Source of the DNA: Streptomyces antnestii
Lineage (GTDB): Bacteria; Actinomycetota; Actinomycetes; Streptomycetales; Streptomycetaceae
DNA length: 64,000 nt
Reading direction: 5' to 3'
Assembly (NCBI RefSeq): GCF_004005495.1
Contig: NZ_RZYA01000006.1
Coordinates: forward strand, 310,001 to 374,000
Each line of letters opens with the position of its first letter. Position 1 is the stretch's first letter. The translations under genes were made by a program, and so were the position numbers. The notes under the pieces were generated by a model, which was given only the letters and a program-made list of their open reading frames with translations, had not been told where the DNA came from and ran no database searches. Of this stretch, positions 50,214 through 59,204 are shown piece by piece.

Positions 50214-51063
50214 GAACGCTGAGACCGCCGAGATCACCGCAGAGCGCATCCCCACCGTCATCGTCGACGACGTCGACATCGTCTACCGCGTGAACGGCAC
50301 CGGAGCCGGCCGCGGCACCGCGACCGCGGCGCTGAACCGCATCCTCGGCGGCCGCCGCAAGGCCGAGGCGCGGGCGGGCGTCCGCACGGTGCACGCCGTC
50401 AGGAAGGTCTCGTTCACCGCCTACAAGGGCGAGGCCATCGGCCTCATCGGCACGAACGGGTCGGGCAAGTCGACGCTGCTCAAGGCGGTCGCCGGACTGC
50501 TGCCCACCGAGAACGGCCGGATCTTCACCCACGGCCAGCCCTCCCTGCTCGGCGTGAACGCGGCCCTGATGAACGACCTCACCGGCGAGCGCAACGTCCA
50601 CCTCGGCGGCCTCGCCATGGGCATGAGCCGCGAAGAGGTCCGCGAGCGCTACGACGACATCGTCGGCTTCTCCGGCATCAACGAGAAGGGCGACTTCATC
50701 ACGCTGCCCATGCGGACGTACTCCTCCGGCATGGCGGCCCGGCTGCGGTTCTCCATCGCCGCCGCCAAGGACCACGACGTCCTGCTCATCGACGAGGCGC
50801 TCGCCACCGGCGACCGGTCCTTCCAGAAGCGCTCCGAGGACCGCATCCGCGAACTGCGCAAGGAGGCCGGCACGGTCTTCCTGGTCAGCCACAACAACAA
50901 GTCGATCCGCGACACCTGCGACCGGGTCCTGTGGCTGGAGCGCGGCGAGCTGCGCATGGACGGCCCGACCGACGAGGTCCTGGAGGCGTACGAGGCCTTC
51001 ACCAACCCGAAGGCGGGCAAGGCCGAACCGAAGAAGCAGACCAAGGTCTCCGTGCCCGCCTGA
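50206..51063 (+). CDS. polysaccharide/teichoic acid ABC exporter ATPase (Wzt/TagH type)
   Basis: 285 residues from a GTG. Walker A GTNGSGKST, Q-loop NAALMNDLTGERN, signature YSSGMAARLRFSIA, Walker B VLLIDEALATGD, and the H-loop SHNNKSI. The extended region before the P-loop (RVNGTGAGRG ... RRKAEARAG) is typical of TagH/Wzt. No C-terminal carbohydrate-binding domain, so it matches the TagH-like form that does not read a chain-end modification. Operon with the permease. Confidence 0.93.
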   Translation: MAENAETAEITAERIPTVIVDDVDIVYRVNGTGAGRGTATAALNRILGGRRKAEARAGVRTVHAVRKVSFTAYKGEAIGLIGTNGSGKSTLLKAVAGLLPTENGRIFTHGQPSLLGVNAALMNDLTGERNVHLGGLAMGMSREEVRERYDDIVGFSGINEKGDFITLPMRTYSSGMAARLRFSIAAAKDHDVLLIDEALATGDRSFQKRSEDRIRELRKEAGTVFLVSHNNKSIRDTCDRVLWLERGELRMDGPTDEVLEAYEAFTNPKAGKAEPKKQTKVSVPA

Positions 51064-51118
51064 GGCCGGCCCGGGGGCCCACCCGGGGGGACGCACTCCC
51101 CTTATCCCTTTCATCCGA

Positions 51119-51131
51119 ATAGTGACACTAT
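51119..51131. promoter_or_regulatory. 13-bp perfect palindrome before the TagF-like gene
   Basis: ATAGTG-A-CACTAT, 31 bp upstream of the GTG at 51162, in the only A/T-rich part of this 98-bp gap. It may be an operator overlapping a -10 element. Confidence 0.55.
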
Positions 51132-51161
51132 GGTGCGCCAGGAGACGAAGGGACGGGGACG

Positions 51162-53381
51162 GTGCGGGAACTCAGCGTCATCGTGTACGGCCGGGACGTC
51201 CAGGGGCACCTGGCCGACTGCCTGGACAGCGTGACCGGGCAGATACCCGACGGGGCCGAGGTGATCGTCGCCGCCGTGGGCGACCCGGCGCCGACCGCCG
51301 ACGTGCCGGGCCGCGTCACCGTACTGGCCCTGCCCGACGCCACCTCCGACGAGGACGCCCGCGCGGCCGGCGGCGAGCGGGCCTGCGGCGCTTGGCTGTT
51401 CTTCGTGCACGCCAAGGACCGGGTGCCCGCCGGCGCCCTGCGCACGCTGCGCGACCGGGTCGCGGAACTCCCCGACGACGCCGGCCGCGCGGGCCGCGTG
51501 GATGTCGTCCTCGCCGACCACGTCCGGTCGACCTGGCACACCTCCGGCGTCCCGGGTCCCGACGCCCGCCAGCTGGCCGAGGCGGGCCCCCGCGACCTGA
51601 CCCTCGCGGAGTGCCCGGACCTCCTGCGCGTCACCCCGCTGCTCGGCAACCGGGCCCTGCGCGCCACGTTCTGGCGCGCGCACCGCGACCGGCTGGCCGC
51701 CACCGACGAGAGGTTCGCGGCCCGCGCCGCCCTCGTACTCGCCGACCGCGTCACGGCGCTGCAGGAGGTGGTGCTCGACGAGCGCAGGCTGCGCGCCGCG
51801 AGCCTGCCGCCGCTCACCCCTGAGCAGCACTACGCGGCCGTCGGCCAGTACGACGACCTCCAGCGCCTGATGGCCGACCGGGGCACGCCCGCCGGCCCCC
51901 GCACGGTGCTCTACGACGTGATGGCCACCGACTGCATGCGGATCGTGGCCCGCGCCGAGATGCCGGAGCCGGTGGCCCGCGAGTTCTTCCACCGGGCCTC
52001 CCGCGCAGCCGTCGCCTGGCGCCCCGAGGGCTACCGCAGGCCCGCCGGACCTGAAGGCGTCCGGCGCCGGCTCCTCGAAGAGGACGCGTACTCCCGGTAC
52101 CGCGCCTTCCAGAGCGTCAACCACAGGCGGCGCGACCTGCAGTCCGCGGTCAGGGGGCGCAAGCGGCAGGTCGGCGCGAAGGTCCGCGACCTGCGCTACC
52201 GGCGGGACCTGCGGCGGCCCGTGGACCCCTCGCTCGCCGTGTTCTCCGCGTACTGGGACCGCGGCATCGCCTGCAACCCGGGCGCGATCGCCGCGAAGCT
52301 CGCCGAACTCGCCCCGGGGATCCGCCCGGTGTGGGTGGTCACGCCGGCGGGCGTGCCCCTGCTGCCGCCCGGCACGGACCACGTCGTGCCCGGCAGCCGC
52401 CGCTACTGGGAGGTCATGGCCCGCGCCAAGTACCTCGTCAACAACGTCAACTTCCCGAACTCCGTGGTCAAACGGCCCGACGCGATCCACGTCCAGACCC
52501 ACCACGGCACCCCCCTCAAGCGCATGGGCCTCGACCAGATCGAGTACCCGACCGCGTCCAAGGGCCTCGACTTCCGCCAGCTCCTGTCCCGCGTCGACAA
52601 GTGGGACTACAGCGTCACGTCGAACAGCCACTCCACCCGCATGTGGGAGCACGCCTACCCCTCCCACTACGTCCCGCTGGAGTACGGCTATCCCCGCAAC
52701 GACGTCTACTACCGCGCCACCGCCGCCGACATCCGGGCCGTCCGCGACCGCCTCGGTATCGCCCCGGGCCGGCGGGCCGTCCTGTACGCGCCGACGCACC
52801 GCGACTACGAGGCCTCGTGGACACCCCGCCTCGACCTCGCCGCGCTCGCCGAACGGCTCGGCGACGACACCGTGCTCCTCGTGCGCGGCCACTACTTCTA
52901 CGGCGGCGCCGCCTCGCCGCTCGCAGGTCTGCGCAGGACCGGCCGGGTCATCGACGTGTCCACGTACGACCCGGTCGAGGAACTGGCCCTGGCCGCCGAC
53001 GCACTCGTCACGGACTACTCGTCGATCATGTTCGACTACGCCAACCTGGACCGCCCCATCGTGATCTACGCGGACGACTGGGAGATGTACGCGAAGACGC
53101 GCGGGGTCTACTTCGACCTGATGGCGCAGGCGCCGGGTCATGTCGCCCGCTCCCAGGCCGAGTTGACCGGCATCCTCACCTCCGGCGCCTGGCGTGACGA
53201 GGCGTCGGGGAAGGCGCGGGCGGCGTTCCGGCGCCGGTTCTGCGAGTTCGACGACGGCCGGGCCGCCGAGCGGGTCGTACGCCGCGTCTTCCTCGGCGAG
53301 AGCGATTCCTCGCTGCCGCCCGTCGTCCCCGTCGACGAGCGCGTCCCCGCGCCCACCCCCGAGGAGGCCGCAGGCCGATGA
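51162..53381 (+). CDS. TagF-like CDP-polyol transferase with a degenerate GT-A domain
   Basis: 739 residues from a GTG with GGGACGGGG upstream. The N-terminal ~230 residues follow the GT2 layout (RELSVIVYGRDVQGHLADCLDSV) but lack the D-D-x-S motif, and the DSDD site reads FFVHAKDRVPAG. The helical linker (~310-360) leads to an intact CDP-glycerol transferase domain: HHGTPLKRMG, YAPTHRDYEA, VTDYSSIMFDYANLDRP. It is very like the C-terminal half of the enzyme at 25539. The stop overlaps the next ATG; that next gene supplies an intact GT2 domain, so the pair may work as one. Confidence 0.88.
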   Translation: MRELSVIVYGRDVQGHLADCLDSVTGQIPDGAEVIVAAVGDPAPTADVPGRVTVLALPDATSDEDARAAGGERACGAWLFFVHAKDRVPAGALRTLRDRVAELPDDAGRAGRVDVVLADHVRSTWHTSGVPGPDARQLAEAGPRDLTLAECPDLLRVTPLLGNRALRATFWRAHRDRLAATDERFAARAALVLADRVTALQEVVLDERRLRAASLPPLTPEQHYAAVGQYDDLQRLMADRGTPAGPRTVLYDVMATDCMRIVARAEMPEPVAREFFHRASRAAVAWRPEGYRRPAGPEGVRRRLLEEDAYSRYRAFQSVNHRRRDLQSAVRGRKRQVGAKVRDLRYRRDLRRPVDPSLAVFSAYWDRGIACNPGAIAAKLAELAPGIRPVWVVTPAGVPLLPPGTDHVVPGSRRYWEVMARAKYLVNNVNFPNSVVKRPDAIHVQTHHGTPLKRMGLDQIEYPTASKGLDFRQLLSRVDKWDYSVTSNSHSTRMWEHAYPSHYVPLEYGYPRNDVYYRATAADIRAVRDRLGIAPGRRAVLYAPTHRDYEASWTPRLDLAALAERLGDDTVLLVRGHYFYGGAASPLAGLRRTGRVIDVSTYDPVEELALAADALVTDYSSIMFDYANLDRPIVIYADDWEMYAKTRGVYFDLMAQAPGHVARSQAELTGILTSGAWRDEASGKARAAFRRRFCEFDDGRAAERVVRRVFLGESDSSLPPVVPVDERVPAPTPEEAAGR

Positions 53382-55060
53382 CCACCACCAGCACCCCTGA
53401 TGTCACGGTCACCGTCATCGTCTACAACGACGCCGAGCGGCTGCCGCGCGCCGTCGCCTCCGTCCTGGCCCAGACCCACGCGAACATCGAGGTCGTCATC
53501 AGCGACGACCACTCGACGGACGCCACCCCCTGGGTCGCGCGCCGCCTCGCCGCCGCGGACCCGCGCGTGCGCTATCTGCGCCTCCCGGAGAACAGCGGCG
53601 GCTGCAGCGCGCCCCGCAACCGCGCCCTGGAGATCGCCCGCGCCCCCTACCTGATGTTCCTCGACAGCGACGACGAACTCCCGCCCGATTCCGTGGAGTT
53701 GCTGCTCGCGGCGCACCGGGAGCGGGACATCGACTTCGCGATGGGCGCGGTCGAGCGGATCCGCGTCGACACCGGCCGCATCTCGACGTGGATGCCGCAG
53801 CTGGTCGCCGAGCGCCGCACGGTCGAGGGCATCGACGCCGAACCCGGCCTGTTCTTCGAGCACCTGTCGACGAGCAAGATGTACCGGCGGGACTTCCTCG
53901 ACCGGGTCGGCCTCCGCTTCCCCGAGGGCATCCACTACGAGGACCAGCTGTTCTCGGCGCAGGCGTACTGCCTCGCGAAGTCCTTCACCGTCATCCCCGA
54001 GGCGGTCTACCGCTGGTACATCGCGCCGTTCGCCGCCGAGGATTCCGCGTCGATCTCCAACCAGCGGCACAAGCTGAGCAATGTCCGCGACCGCGTGCAC
54101 GTCCAGGTGCTCATCGACGAGTTCCTGGCGTCGGGCGGCCACACCGGGATGCGCGAGGACAAGGACTACAAGTTCCTCAAGCACGACTTCCGGATGTACG
54201 CGGGCGACCTGCCGTACCGGGACGACGCGTGGCTGGCCGGGTTCGCGGAGATCGTGAACCCGTATCTGGCGACGTTGTCCCCCCGCGCGTACGCCAGGCT
54301 GCCGCGCTCCGAGCGGGTCGTGCTCCAGCTGGTGCGCGACGGCCGCTTCGCGGACGCCCGGCTCGCCGCGCGCGGGCTCGGTCACGCGGTGACCCCGCGC
54401 GAGACGGTGACGGACGACACGGGAGCCGTCCTCTGGGGCTCCGTCGTCCCGGAGTCGGGGGCGGCGCGCCGTGAACTCGACCTGACCGACCAGGAGTTGT
54501 ACTCCCGTCCCTTCCCCGGCGCGCAGTTCCGGCACGAGATCACCCGGATCGAACCGGGACCCGGCGCGTGCGTCGACCTGTCGGTCCGCACCTACGACCC
54601 GGGTCTGCGCCTCGCGGTCGGCCCGCACGTCGCCACCCTCGTCGTGGCGCCGGGGCGGCGCCGCATGACGACCCGGATGCGGCTCGACCCGGTGCGGCCC
54701 GGCGTCTTCGAGGGCCGGGTGCGGCTCGATCTGGCGACGGCCCCGCTCCCGTTGCACGGCTTCGACGGGATGCGCCACCCGATGCTCCAGCTCCAGGAAC
54801 AGGGCCTGCGCAACACCGGGGTCCTGCTCGCGCCGCTGCGCTTCCCCCGGCTCACCGCCCGCGTCAGCCACCACTCGGGCGCCGCCCCGCACCGGGTGAC
54901 GCTGGAGCCCGAGGGCCGCGGCGCCGGGCGCCTGCAGATCCGCTGGGAGCCCGTCGGGCTCACGGCACGCGTGACGCACCCGGTGGCGCGCAGGCTGGCC
55001 ACGGCGTCGGACGGGCGCGTACGGAACGCGGTACGGCTGGTGAAGAGCGCGCTGCGCTAG
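53378..55060 (+). CDS. GT2 glycosyltransferase with long C-terminal extension
   Basis: 560 residues; ATG overlaps the preceding stop and has GAGGAGG upstream. VTVTVIVYNDAERLPRAVAS, SDDHSTDATP, SGGCSAPRN and MFLDSDDELPPD mark an intact GT-A domain. The C-terminal half has beta-rich blocks (DVDLSVRTYDPGLRLAVGP-like). Paralogue of the enzyme at 45211. It probably extends or decorates the polymer exported by the adjacent ABC pair. Its stop lies only 8 bp from the stop of the convergent membrane gene. Confidence 0.87.
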   Translation: MTTTSTPDVTVTVIVYNDAERLPRAVASVLAQTHANIEVVISDDHSTDATPWVARRLAAADPRVRYLRLPENSGGCSAPRNRALEIARAPYLMFLDSDDELPPDSVELLLAAHRERDIDFAMGAVERIRVDTGRISTWMPQLVAERRTVEGIDAEPGLFFEHLSTSKMYRRDFLDRVGLRFPEGIHYEDQLFSAQAYCLAKSFTVIPEAVYRWYIAPFAAEDSASISNQRHKLSNVRDRVHVQVLIDEFLASGGHTGMREDKDYKFLKHDFRMYAGDLPYRDDAWLAGFAEIVNPYLATLSPRAYARLPRSERVVLQLVRDGRFADARLAARGLGHAVTPRETVTDDTGAVLWGSVVPESGAARRELDLTDQELYSRPFPGAQFRHEITRIEPGPGACVDLSVRTYDPGLRLAVGPHVATLVVAPGRRRMTTRMRLDPVRPGVFEGRVRLDLATAPLPLHGFDGMRHPMLQLQEQGLRNTGVLLAPLRFPRLTARVSHHSGAAPHRVTLEPEGRGAGRLQIRWEPVGLTARVTHPVARRLATASDGRVRNAVRLVKSALR

Positions 55061-55068
55061 GACACGCC

Positions 55069-56583
55069 CTAACCCCTCCCGCTCACGACCTTGTACAGGA
55101 TCTGGCCGCGCGGTCCCGTCGTCACCTTGTGCAGGGCCGGGTCCCCGGCGGCGAGGCCGCCGTCGCTGCGGTACCCGACGATCCACTTGACGTCGTAGCG
55201 GCGCAGCACCGCGAGGCGCGCGGCCCGCCCGGTGCCCGGCGCGAAGTAGGCGGCGACGGCGCCGTTCCGGGCCGCCTCGTCGGGCAGGAAGAAGTCCGGG
55301 TAGCCGGGGGCGACGGTGTAGGGCCCGTACGCGGGGATCTGGCGGGCCGGGTTCGTCTTGGCGAGGACCACGTCCCCGTACGTCACCCAGGGCGTCAGCC
55401 AGTCGTAGCCGCGCCACGGCGCCTTGTAGCGGTCGGCGAGCGGGCGGGGCAGGTCGCCGTGCGGGACGACGTAGCCGAGCGTCCCCGCCTGGGTCCACGC
55501 GCCCACGAGGAGCGCCGCGCCGAGGACACCGGCGAACGCGGTCCGCAGCGCCCTGCGCCCCGCCCCGAACACCTCGAGACCCGCGGCGACCTGCGCCGGG
55601 ATCAGCGCGGCCGGCAGGACCCGGCCCCACGAGTAGTGGCCACTCACCCCGCCCGCCGCGAACATCACCGCCCCGAGCGCGAAGAACACCACGAGCGGGT
55701 CCCGCCGGTCCCTGCGCCACCGCAGGGCGAGGGCGAACACGCCGAGCAGCAGCAGCCAGTACCGGCCGGGCAGGTTCCAGTACAGCGGGCGGTGGATCTC
55801 CTCCAGGCCGGTCGCGTCGAACAGCGAGAAGAACGAGTAGTACGGCCACACGGTGAGCACCACTATGCCGACGGCGAGCGCCGCCACGAGCCGTCCCCAC
55901 ACCGCGCGCGCCGGCCAGGGCCGCGCCCCGGCCACCATCGCGGCGACGCCGAACGACGCGACGACGCCGGTGAACTGATGGCTCAGCAGGATCACGGACC
56001 ACAGCAGGCCGAGGCTGAGGAAGGCGGGCAGCCCGGCGCCGCGCGCGAGCGCCCGGCGCAGCAGCGCCCAGAGGTGGAAGGACGCGCCGAGCGCGAAGGT
56101 GCTGGGGTAGGCGACGGTCAGCGCGAGGGAGTTGAGGCCGAGGAACCCGCTCCACTTGAACAGGCTCGTGCCCCACAGGAACAGCAGGCAGAGCAGGACG
56201 AGCGCGGTCACCGCGCCGCGCCGGGCGCGCCCCGCGGCCCCCTCGTCGGACGGGTCGGCGAACGTGCCGACGAACCGCCACACGCCCGTCACCAGCAGCG
56301 TCAGCGAGATCAGCGCGGCGATCTTCAGGACGACGAACGTGCCCACGCCCGTGGCGTCGGCGAGGACGGCGAGGAACACCGTCCACGGCGAGTAGTACGG
56401 GCTCGGCGTGTTCGCGTCGACCAGCGGATTGCCCGGGTCGGTGAGGTGGTGGCGCAGGCGTTCGACCGTCGCCGCGTGGATGCCGAGGTCGCCCTGCCAG
56501 GGCAGCCGGAGCGCGACCGCCACGAGCAGGACGAGGACCAGCAGCGCGGCGGCCCGGACGGCCCCGCTACTCGCGGCGCGCAT
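55069..56583 (-). CDS. large polytopic membrane protein, probable GT-C glycosyltransferase
   Basis: 504 residues, ~11 helices. The first outer loop has GDLGIHAATVERLRHHLTDPG and NTPSPYYSPWTVFLAVLA; later loops have HRPLYWNLPGRYWLLLLG and VSGHYSWGRVLPAALIPAQ. The soluble tail reads FFLPDEAARNGAVAAYFAPG and LRRYDVKWIVGYRSDGG, the kind of C-terminus seen in membrane galactosyl/arabinosyl transferases. A clear acidic GT-C pair is less obvious than in its neighbours, so the assignment is tentative. The start lies 17 bp inside the end of the GtrA gene. Confidence 0.7.
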   Translation of the reverse strand: MRAASSGAVRAAALLVLVLLVAVALRLPWQGDLGIHAATVERLRHHLTDPGNPLVDANTPSPYYSPWTVFLAVLADATGVGTFVVLKIAALISLTLLVTGVWRFVGTFADPSDEGAAGRARRGAVTALVLLCLLFLWGTSLFKWSGFLGLNSLALTVAYPSTFALGASFHLWALLRRALARGAGLPAFLSLGLLWSVILLSHQFTGVVASFGVAAMVAGARPWPARAVWGRLVAALAVGIVVLTVWPYYSFFSLFDATGLEEIHRPLYWNLPGRYWLLLLGVFALALRWRRDRRDPLVVFFALGAVMFAAGGVSGHYSWGRVLPAALIPAQVAAGLEVFGAGRRALRTAFAGVLGAALLVGAWTQAGTLGYVVPHGDLPRPLADRYKAPWRGYDWLTPWVTYGDVVLAKTNPARQIPAYGPYTVAPGYPDFFLPDEAARNGAVAAYFAPGTGRAARLAVLRRYDVKWIVGYRSDGGLAAGDPALHKVTTGPRGQILYKVVSGRG

Positions 56584-57043
56584 CGTGCTGGAAGACCCAG
56601 GTCCGGTAGACGAGGAAGCGGAACGCCGAGGCCAGGACGATGGAGAGCGCCTTGGCGAGGTTCGAGGCGATCGGTCCCGTCATGCCGGCGCCGTGGTACC
56701 CGGCGTAGAACAGGACGCTCTCCATCACGACCCCCAGTGCGCTGAAGCCGAAGAACAGCGCGATCTGGCGGCGGGTGCGCGAGGCGCGGTCCCGGTAGGC
56801 GAAGAAGCGGAAGCCGAGGTAGTTGGTGGCCATGGCGACGCAGCTGGCCATGACCGTCGCTGCCATCGGGGCCCAGTTCAGGCCGCTCAGCAGCAGGTTG
56901 AACACGAGGAAGTTGACGGCCACGCCGCTGCCGCCGACGACGCCGAACTTGGCGACCTCCATGGACAGCCGGCGCACCCGGACCAGGACGGGAGGGGCGG
57001 GCGGCGCGGGCGGCGCGGGGCGGACCTCGGTCTGGACGGTCAT
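56567..57043 (-). CDS. GtrA-family membrane protein
   Basis: 158 residues with four transmembrane helices: VAKFGVVGGSGVAVNFLVFNLLL, a second with ATNYLGFRFFAYRDR, then IALFFGFSALGVVMESVLFY and SNLAKALSIVLASAFRFLVYRTWVF. These are the standard GtrA/DPMS-2 motifs. Such proteins are thought to help flip or present polyprenyl-phosphate sugars. ATG overlaps the stop of the synthase gene upstream. Confidence 0.92.
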   Translation of the reverse strand: MTVQTEVRPAPPAPPAPPVLVRVRRLSMEVAKFGVVGGSGVAVNFLVFNLLLSGLNWAPMAATVMASCVAMATNYLGFRFFAYRDRASRTRRQIALFFGFSALGVVMESVLFYAGYHGAGMTGPIASNLAKALSIVLASAFRFLVYRTWVFQHDARRE

Positions 57044-57843
57044 CGGCGCGCCCTCGCGCGCAGCTTCCACGGCATCGCGACCGATTCGAGCTGCACCATC
57101 AGGTTCATCTTGGACTCGCCGACGGTGCGGTCCTCGAAGTGGATGGGCACCTCCATGACGCCGCAGCCGCGGCGCACCGCCCGGTACTTCATCTCGACCT
57201 GGAAGCTGTAGCCCGCGCTGTCCACGGAGGCCAGGTCGATGGCGCGCAGGGTGTCCTCGCGCCACAGGTTGAAGCCGCCGGTGATGTCGCGGACGCGGGT
57301 GCCGAGGATGGTGCCCGCGTAGGTGTTGGCCCAGCGGGACAGGAGCTTGCGGTGGACGCCCCAGGACTCGGAGAGGGTGCCGCCCTGGACGTAGCGGCTG
57401 CCGATGGTGACGCCCGCGCCGGTGGCGAGGGCGGTACCGAGCAGCGCGGGGACCTTGGCGACGGGGTGGCTGCCGTCGGCGTCCATCTGGAGCACGTACC
57501 GCGCACCGTCGGCGACGGCGCGTGCCATGCCGGCCGCGTAGGCCCGGCCGAGGCCCTCCTTCCCGGCGCGGTGCAGGACGCTCATCCGGTCCCGGCCGTG
57601 CCGCTCGGCGTACTGCTCGGCGATGTCGCCGGTGCCGTCGGGGCTGGAGTCGTCGACGACGAGGAGGCGCAGGCCCGGCAGCGGCAGCGCCATGAGGGCG
57701 TCGGCCATGCCGGGCAGGTTGCCCGCCTCGTTGTACGTCGGCATGACGACGGTGAGCGGGGTGCGCGCCCAGTCGTCGGGCAGCGGCGTCGCGGCGGACG
57801 CGGCGGCGGGGGTGCCCCCGCTGTGGGGGGAGTTCGTGTTCAC
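57040..57843 (-). CDS. polyprenyl-phosphate sugar synthase (DPM1-like GT2)
   Basis: 267 residues from a GTG that overlaps the upstream stop. GT2 domain with LTVVMPTYNEAGNLPGM, VDDSSPDGTGDIAEQYA, LQMDADGSHP and DITGGFNLWRE, which are the motifs of dolichol/polyprenol-phosphate mannose synthases. It lacks membrane helices and relies on its neighbour GtrA. Donor is GDP-mannose or a related nucleotide sugar. The product would feed the GT-C enzymes in this window. Confidence 0.9.
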   Translation of the reverse strand: MNTNSPHSGGTPAAASAATPLPDDWARTPLTVVMPTYNEAGNLPGMADALMALPLPGLRLLVVDDSSPDGTGDIAEQYAERHGRDRMSVLHRAGKEGLGRAYAAGMARAVADGARYVLQMDADGSHPVAKVPALLGTALATGAGVTIGSRYVQGGTLSESWGVHRKLLSRWANTYAGTILGTRVRDITGGFNLWREDTLRAIDLASVDSAGYSFQVEMKYRAVRRGCGVMEVPIHFEDRTVGESKMNLMVQLESVAMPWKLRARARR

Positions 57844-58943
57844 AGTTCGGTCAGCCCTTCTCCGGCGAGGGAGGAGAAGCGGACGGCCCGGTCGGGCAGT
57901 ACGGCCTCGCACCACACGCGGGTTCCGTTCCGCAGTTCATTGTGGGCGCCGACGCGGGCGCCGTCACCGATGACGCTGCCGTGCAGGACGGAGCGCCGCC
58001 CGATCCGCGCACCGGCGCCGACCAGACTCTTCCTGATGTAGGCCCCGGCGCCCACGACCGCGCCGTCGTGCAGGACGCTGCCGTGCACGACGGCCCCCGG
58101 ACCCACTCGGGCGCCCGCCCCGACGACGGTCCCGTCGGCGAGCCAGGCGTCGGCGGCGACCTTGGCGCCGGGAAGGACGAGGGCTTCGCCGCGCGTGCCG
58201 GGCACGGCGGGCGAGTCGATGATCCCGCGGACGAGGTCGGCGGAGGCCTGGACGAACGCTTCGGGCTTGCCGAGGTCGAGCCAGTAGGCGGTCTCGACCT
58301 TTCCGTGCAGGTAGGCGCCCGCGGAGAGCAGCCCGGGGAAGGTCTCACGCTCGACGGACACGGGCCGCCCGGCGGGGATGCCGTCGATGACGGACCTGCG
58401 GAACACGTACGAGCCCGCGTTGATCTGGTCCGTGATGATCTCCTCGGGCGTCTGCGGCTTCTCCGTGAAGGCGAGCACGCAGCCCTCGGCGTCGGTGGGC
58501 ACGAGCCCGAAGGCACGGGGGTCCTCGACGCGGGTGAGGTGCAGGGTGACGTCGGCGTCGCGCTCGGTGTGCCGGTCGACGAGGCCGCGGATGCCGAGGC
58601 CGGTGAGGATGTCGCCGTTGCAGACGAGGACGGGGTCGTCGGGGCCGGCGAGCAGGTGCCGGGCGGCGTTGCGGATGGCGCCGCCGGTGCCCAGGGGCTC
58701 GTCCTCGACGGCGTACTCGAGGTGGACGCCGAACGCCGATCCGTCGCCGAAGTACGGCTCGAAGACGTCGGCGAGATAGCAGGTGGCGAGGACGACGTGG
58801 TCCACGCCCGCGGCGGCGAGCCGGGCGATCTGGTGGGCCAGGAAGGGAACTCCCGCCGCCGGCACCATGGGCTTGGGCGTGTTGACCGTGACCGGCCTCA
58901 GTCGCGTGCCCTGCCCGCCGACCAGCAGAATCGCTTCCGTCAT
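57840..58943 (-). CDS. sugar-1-phosphate nucleotidyltransferase (GDP-mannose pyrophosphorylase-like)
   Basis: 367 residues from ATG with GGAGGG upstream. Signature LVGGQGTRLRPVTVNTPKPMVP, then NGDILTGLGI (metal-binding Asp), FTEKPQTPEEIITDQINAGSYVF and the sugar-site TAYWLDLGKPEAF. The C-terminal ~110 residues are hexapeptide repeats forming a left-handed beta-helix (GAGARVGPGAVVHGSV). This matches the GMPPB-type mannose-1-phosphate guanylyltransferases, though glucose-1-phosphate thymidylyltransferase relatives are close. First gene of a four-gene coupled operon (nucleotidyltransferase, synthase, GtrA, GT-C). Confidence 0.88.
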   Translation of the reverse strand: MTEAILLVGGQGTRLRPVTVNTPKPMVPAAGVPFLAHQIARLAAAGVDHVVLATCYLADVFEPYFGDGSAFGVHLEYAVEDEPLGTGGAIRNAARHLLAGPDDPVLVCNGDILTGLGIRGLVDRHTERDADVTLHLTRVEDPRAFGLVPTDAEGCVLAFTEKPQTPEEIITDQINAGSYVFRRSVIDGIPAGRPVSVERETFPGLLSAGAYLHGKVETAYWLDLGKPEAFVQASADLVRGIIDSPAVPGTRGEALVLPGAKVAADAWLADGTVVGAGARVGPGAVVHGSVLHDGAVVGAGAYIRKSLVGAGARIGRRSVLHGSVIGDGARVGAHNELRNGTRVWCEAVLPDRAVRFSSLAGEGLTEL

Positions 58944-58984
58944 GGACCCTCCCTCACCTCTCCGCTCCGTGCCGTCCATCTGAC

Positions 58985-59016
58985 AATCGGGTCCACCTTA
59001 GACGGAACACCCGATT
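58985..59016. promoter_or_regulatory. inverted repeat in the promoter of the nucleotide-sugar operon
   Basis: AATCGGGT-N16-ACCCGATT, perfect 8-bp arms, 42 to 73 bp upstream of the operon start. The spacer carries an A/T-richer TCTAAGGT stretch that could be the -10. The rest of the 360-bp gap (58944-59303) shows no gene, only this site and the gdh terminator. Confidence 0.6.
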
Positions 59017-59204
59017 TGATGGCATATGTCGAACCTCATGGGCCCGGCCGCGCCCCAGGAGCAACCGGACGGGCGCGCAGCCCATCAGGCCAGACCCGGT
59101 CAAGAGACCGGCCGGAGAAAGGGAAGAGAACGGCAAGAGTCCCGTATATGAAACCGGGAGCGGAAACGGGGGGCGAATGCAGGAGCGAAAACTGGGGCGA
59201 AAAC

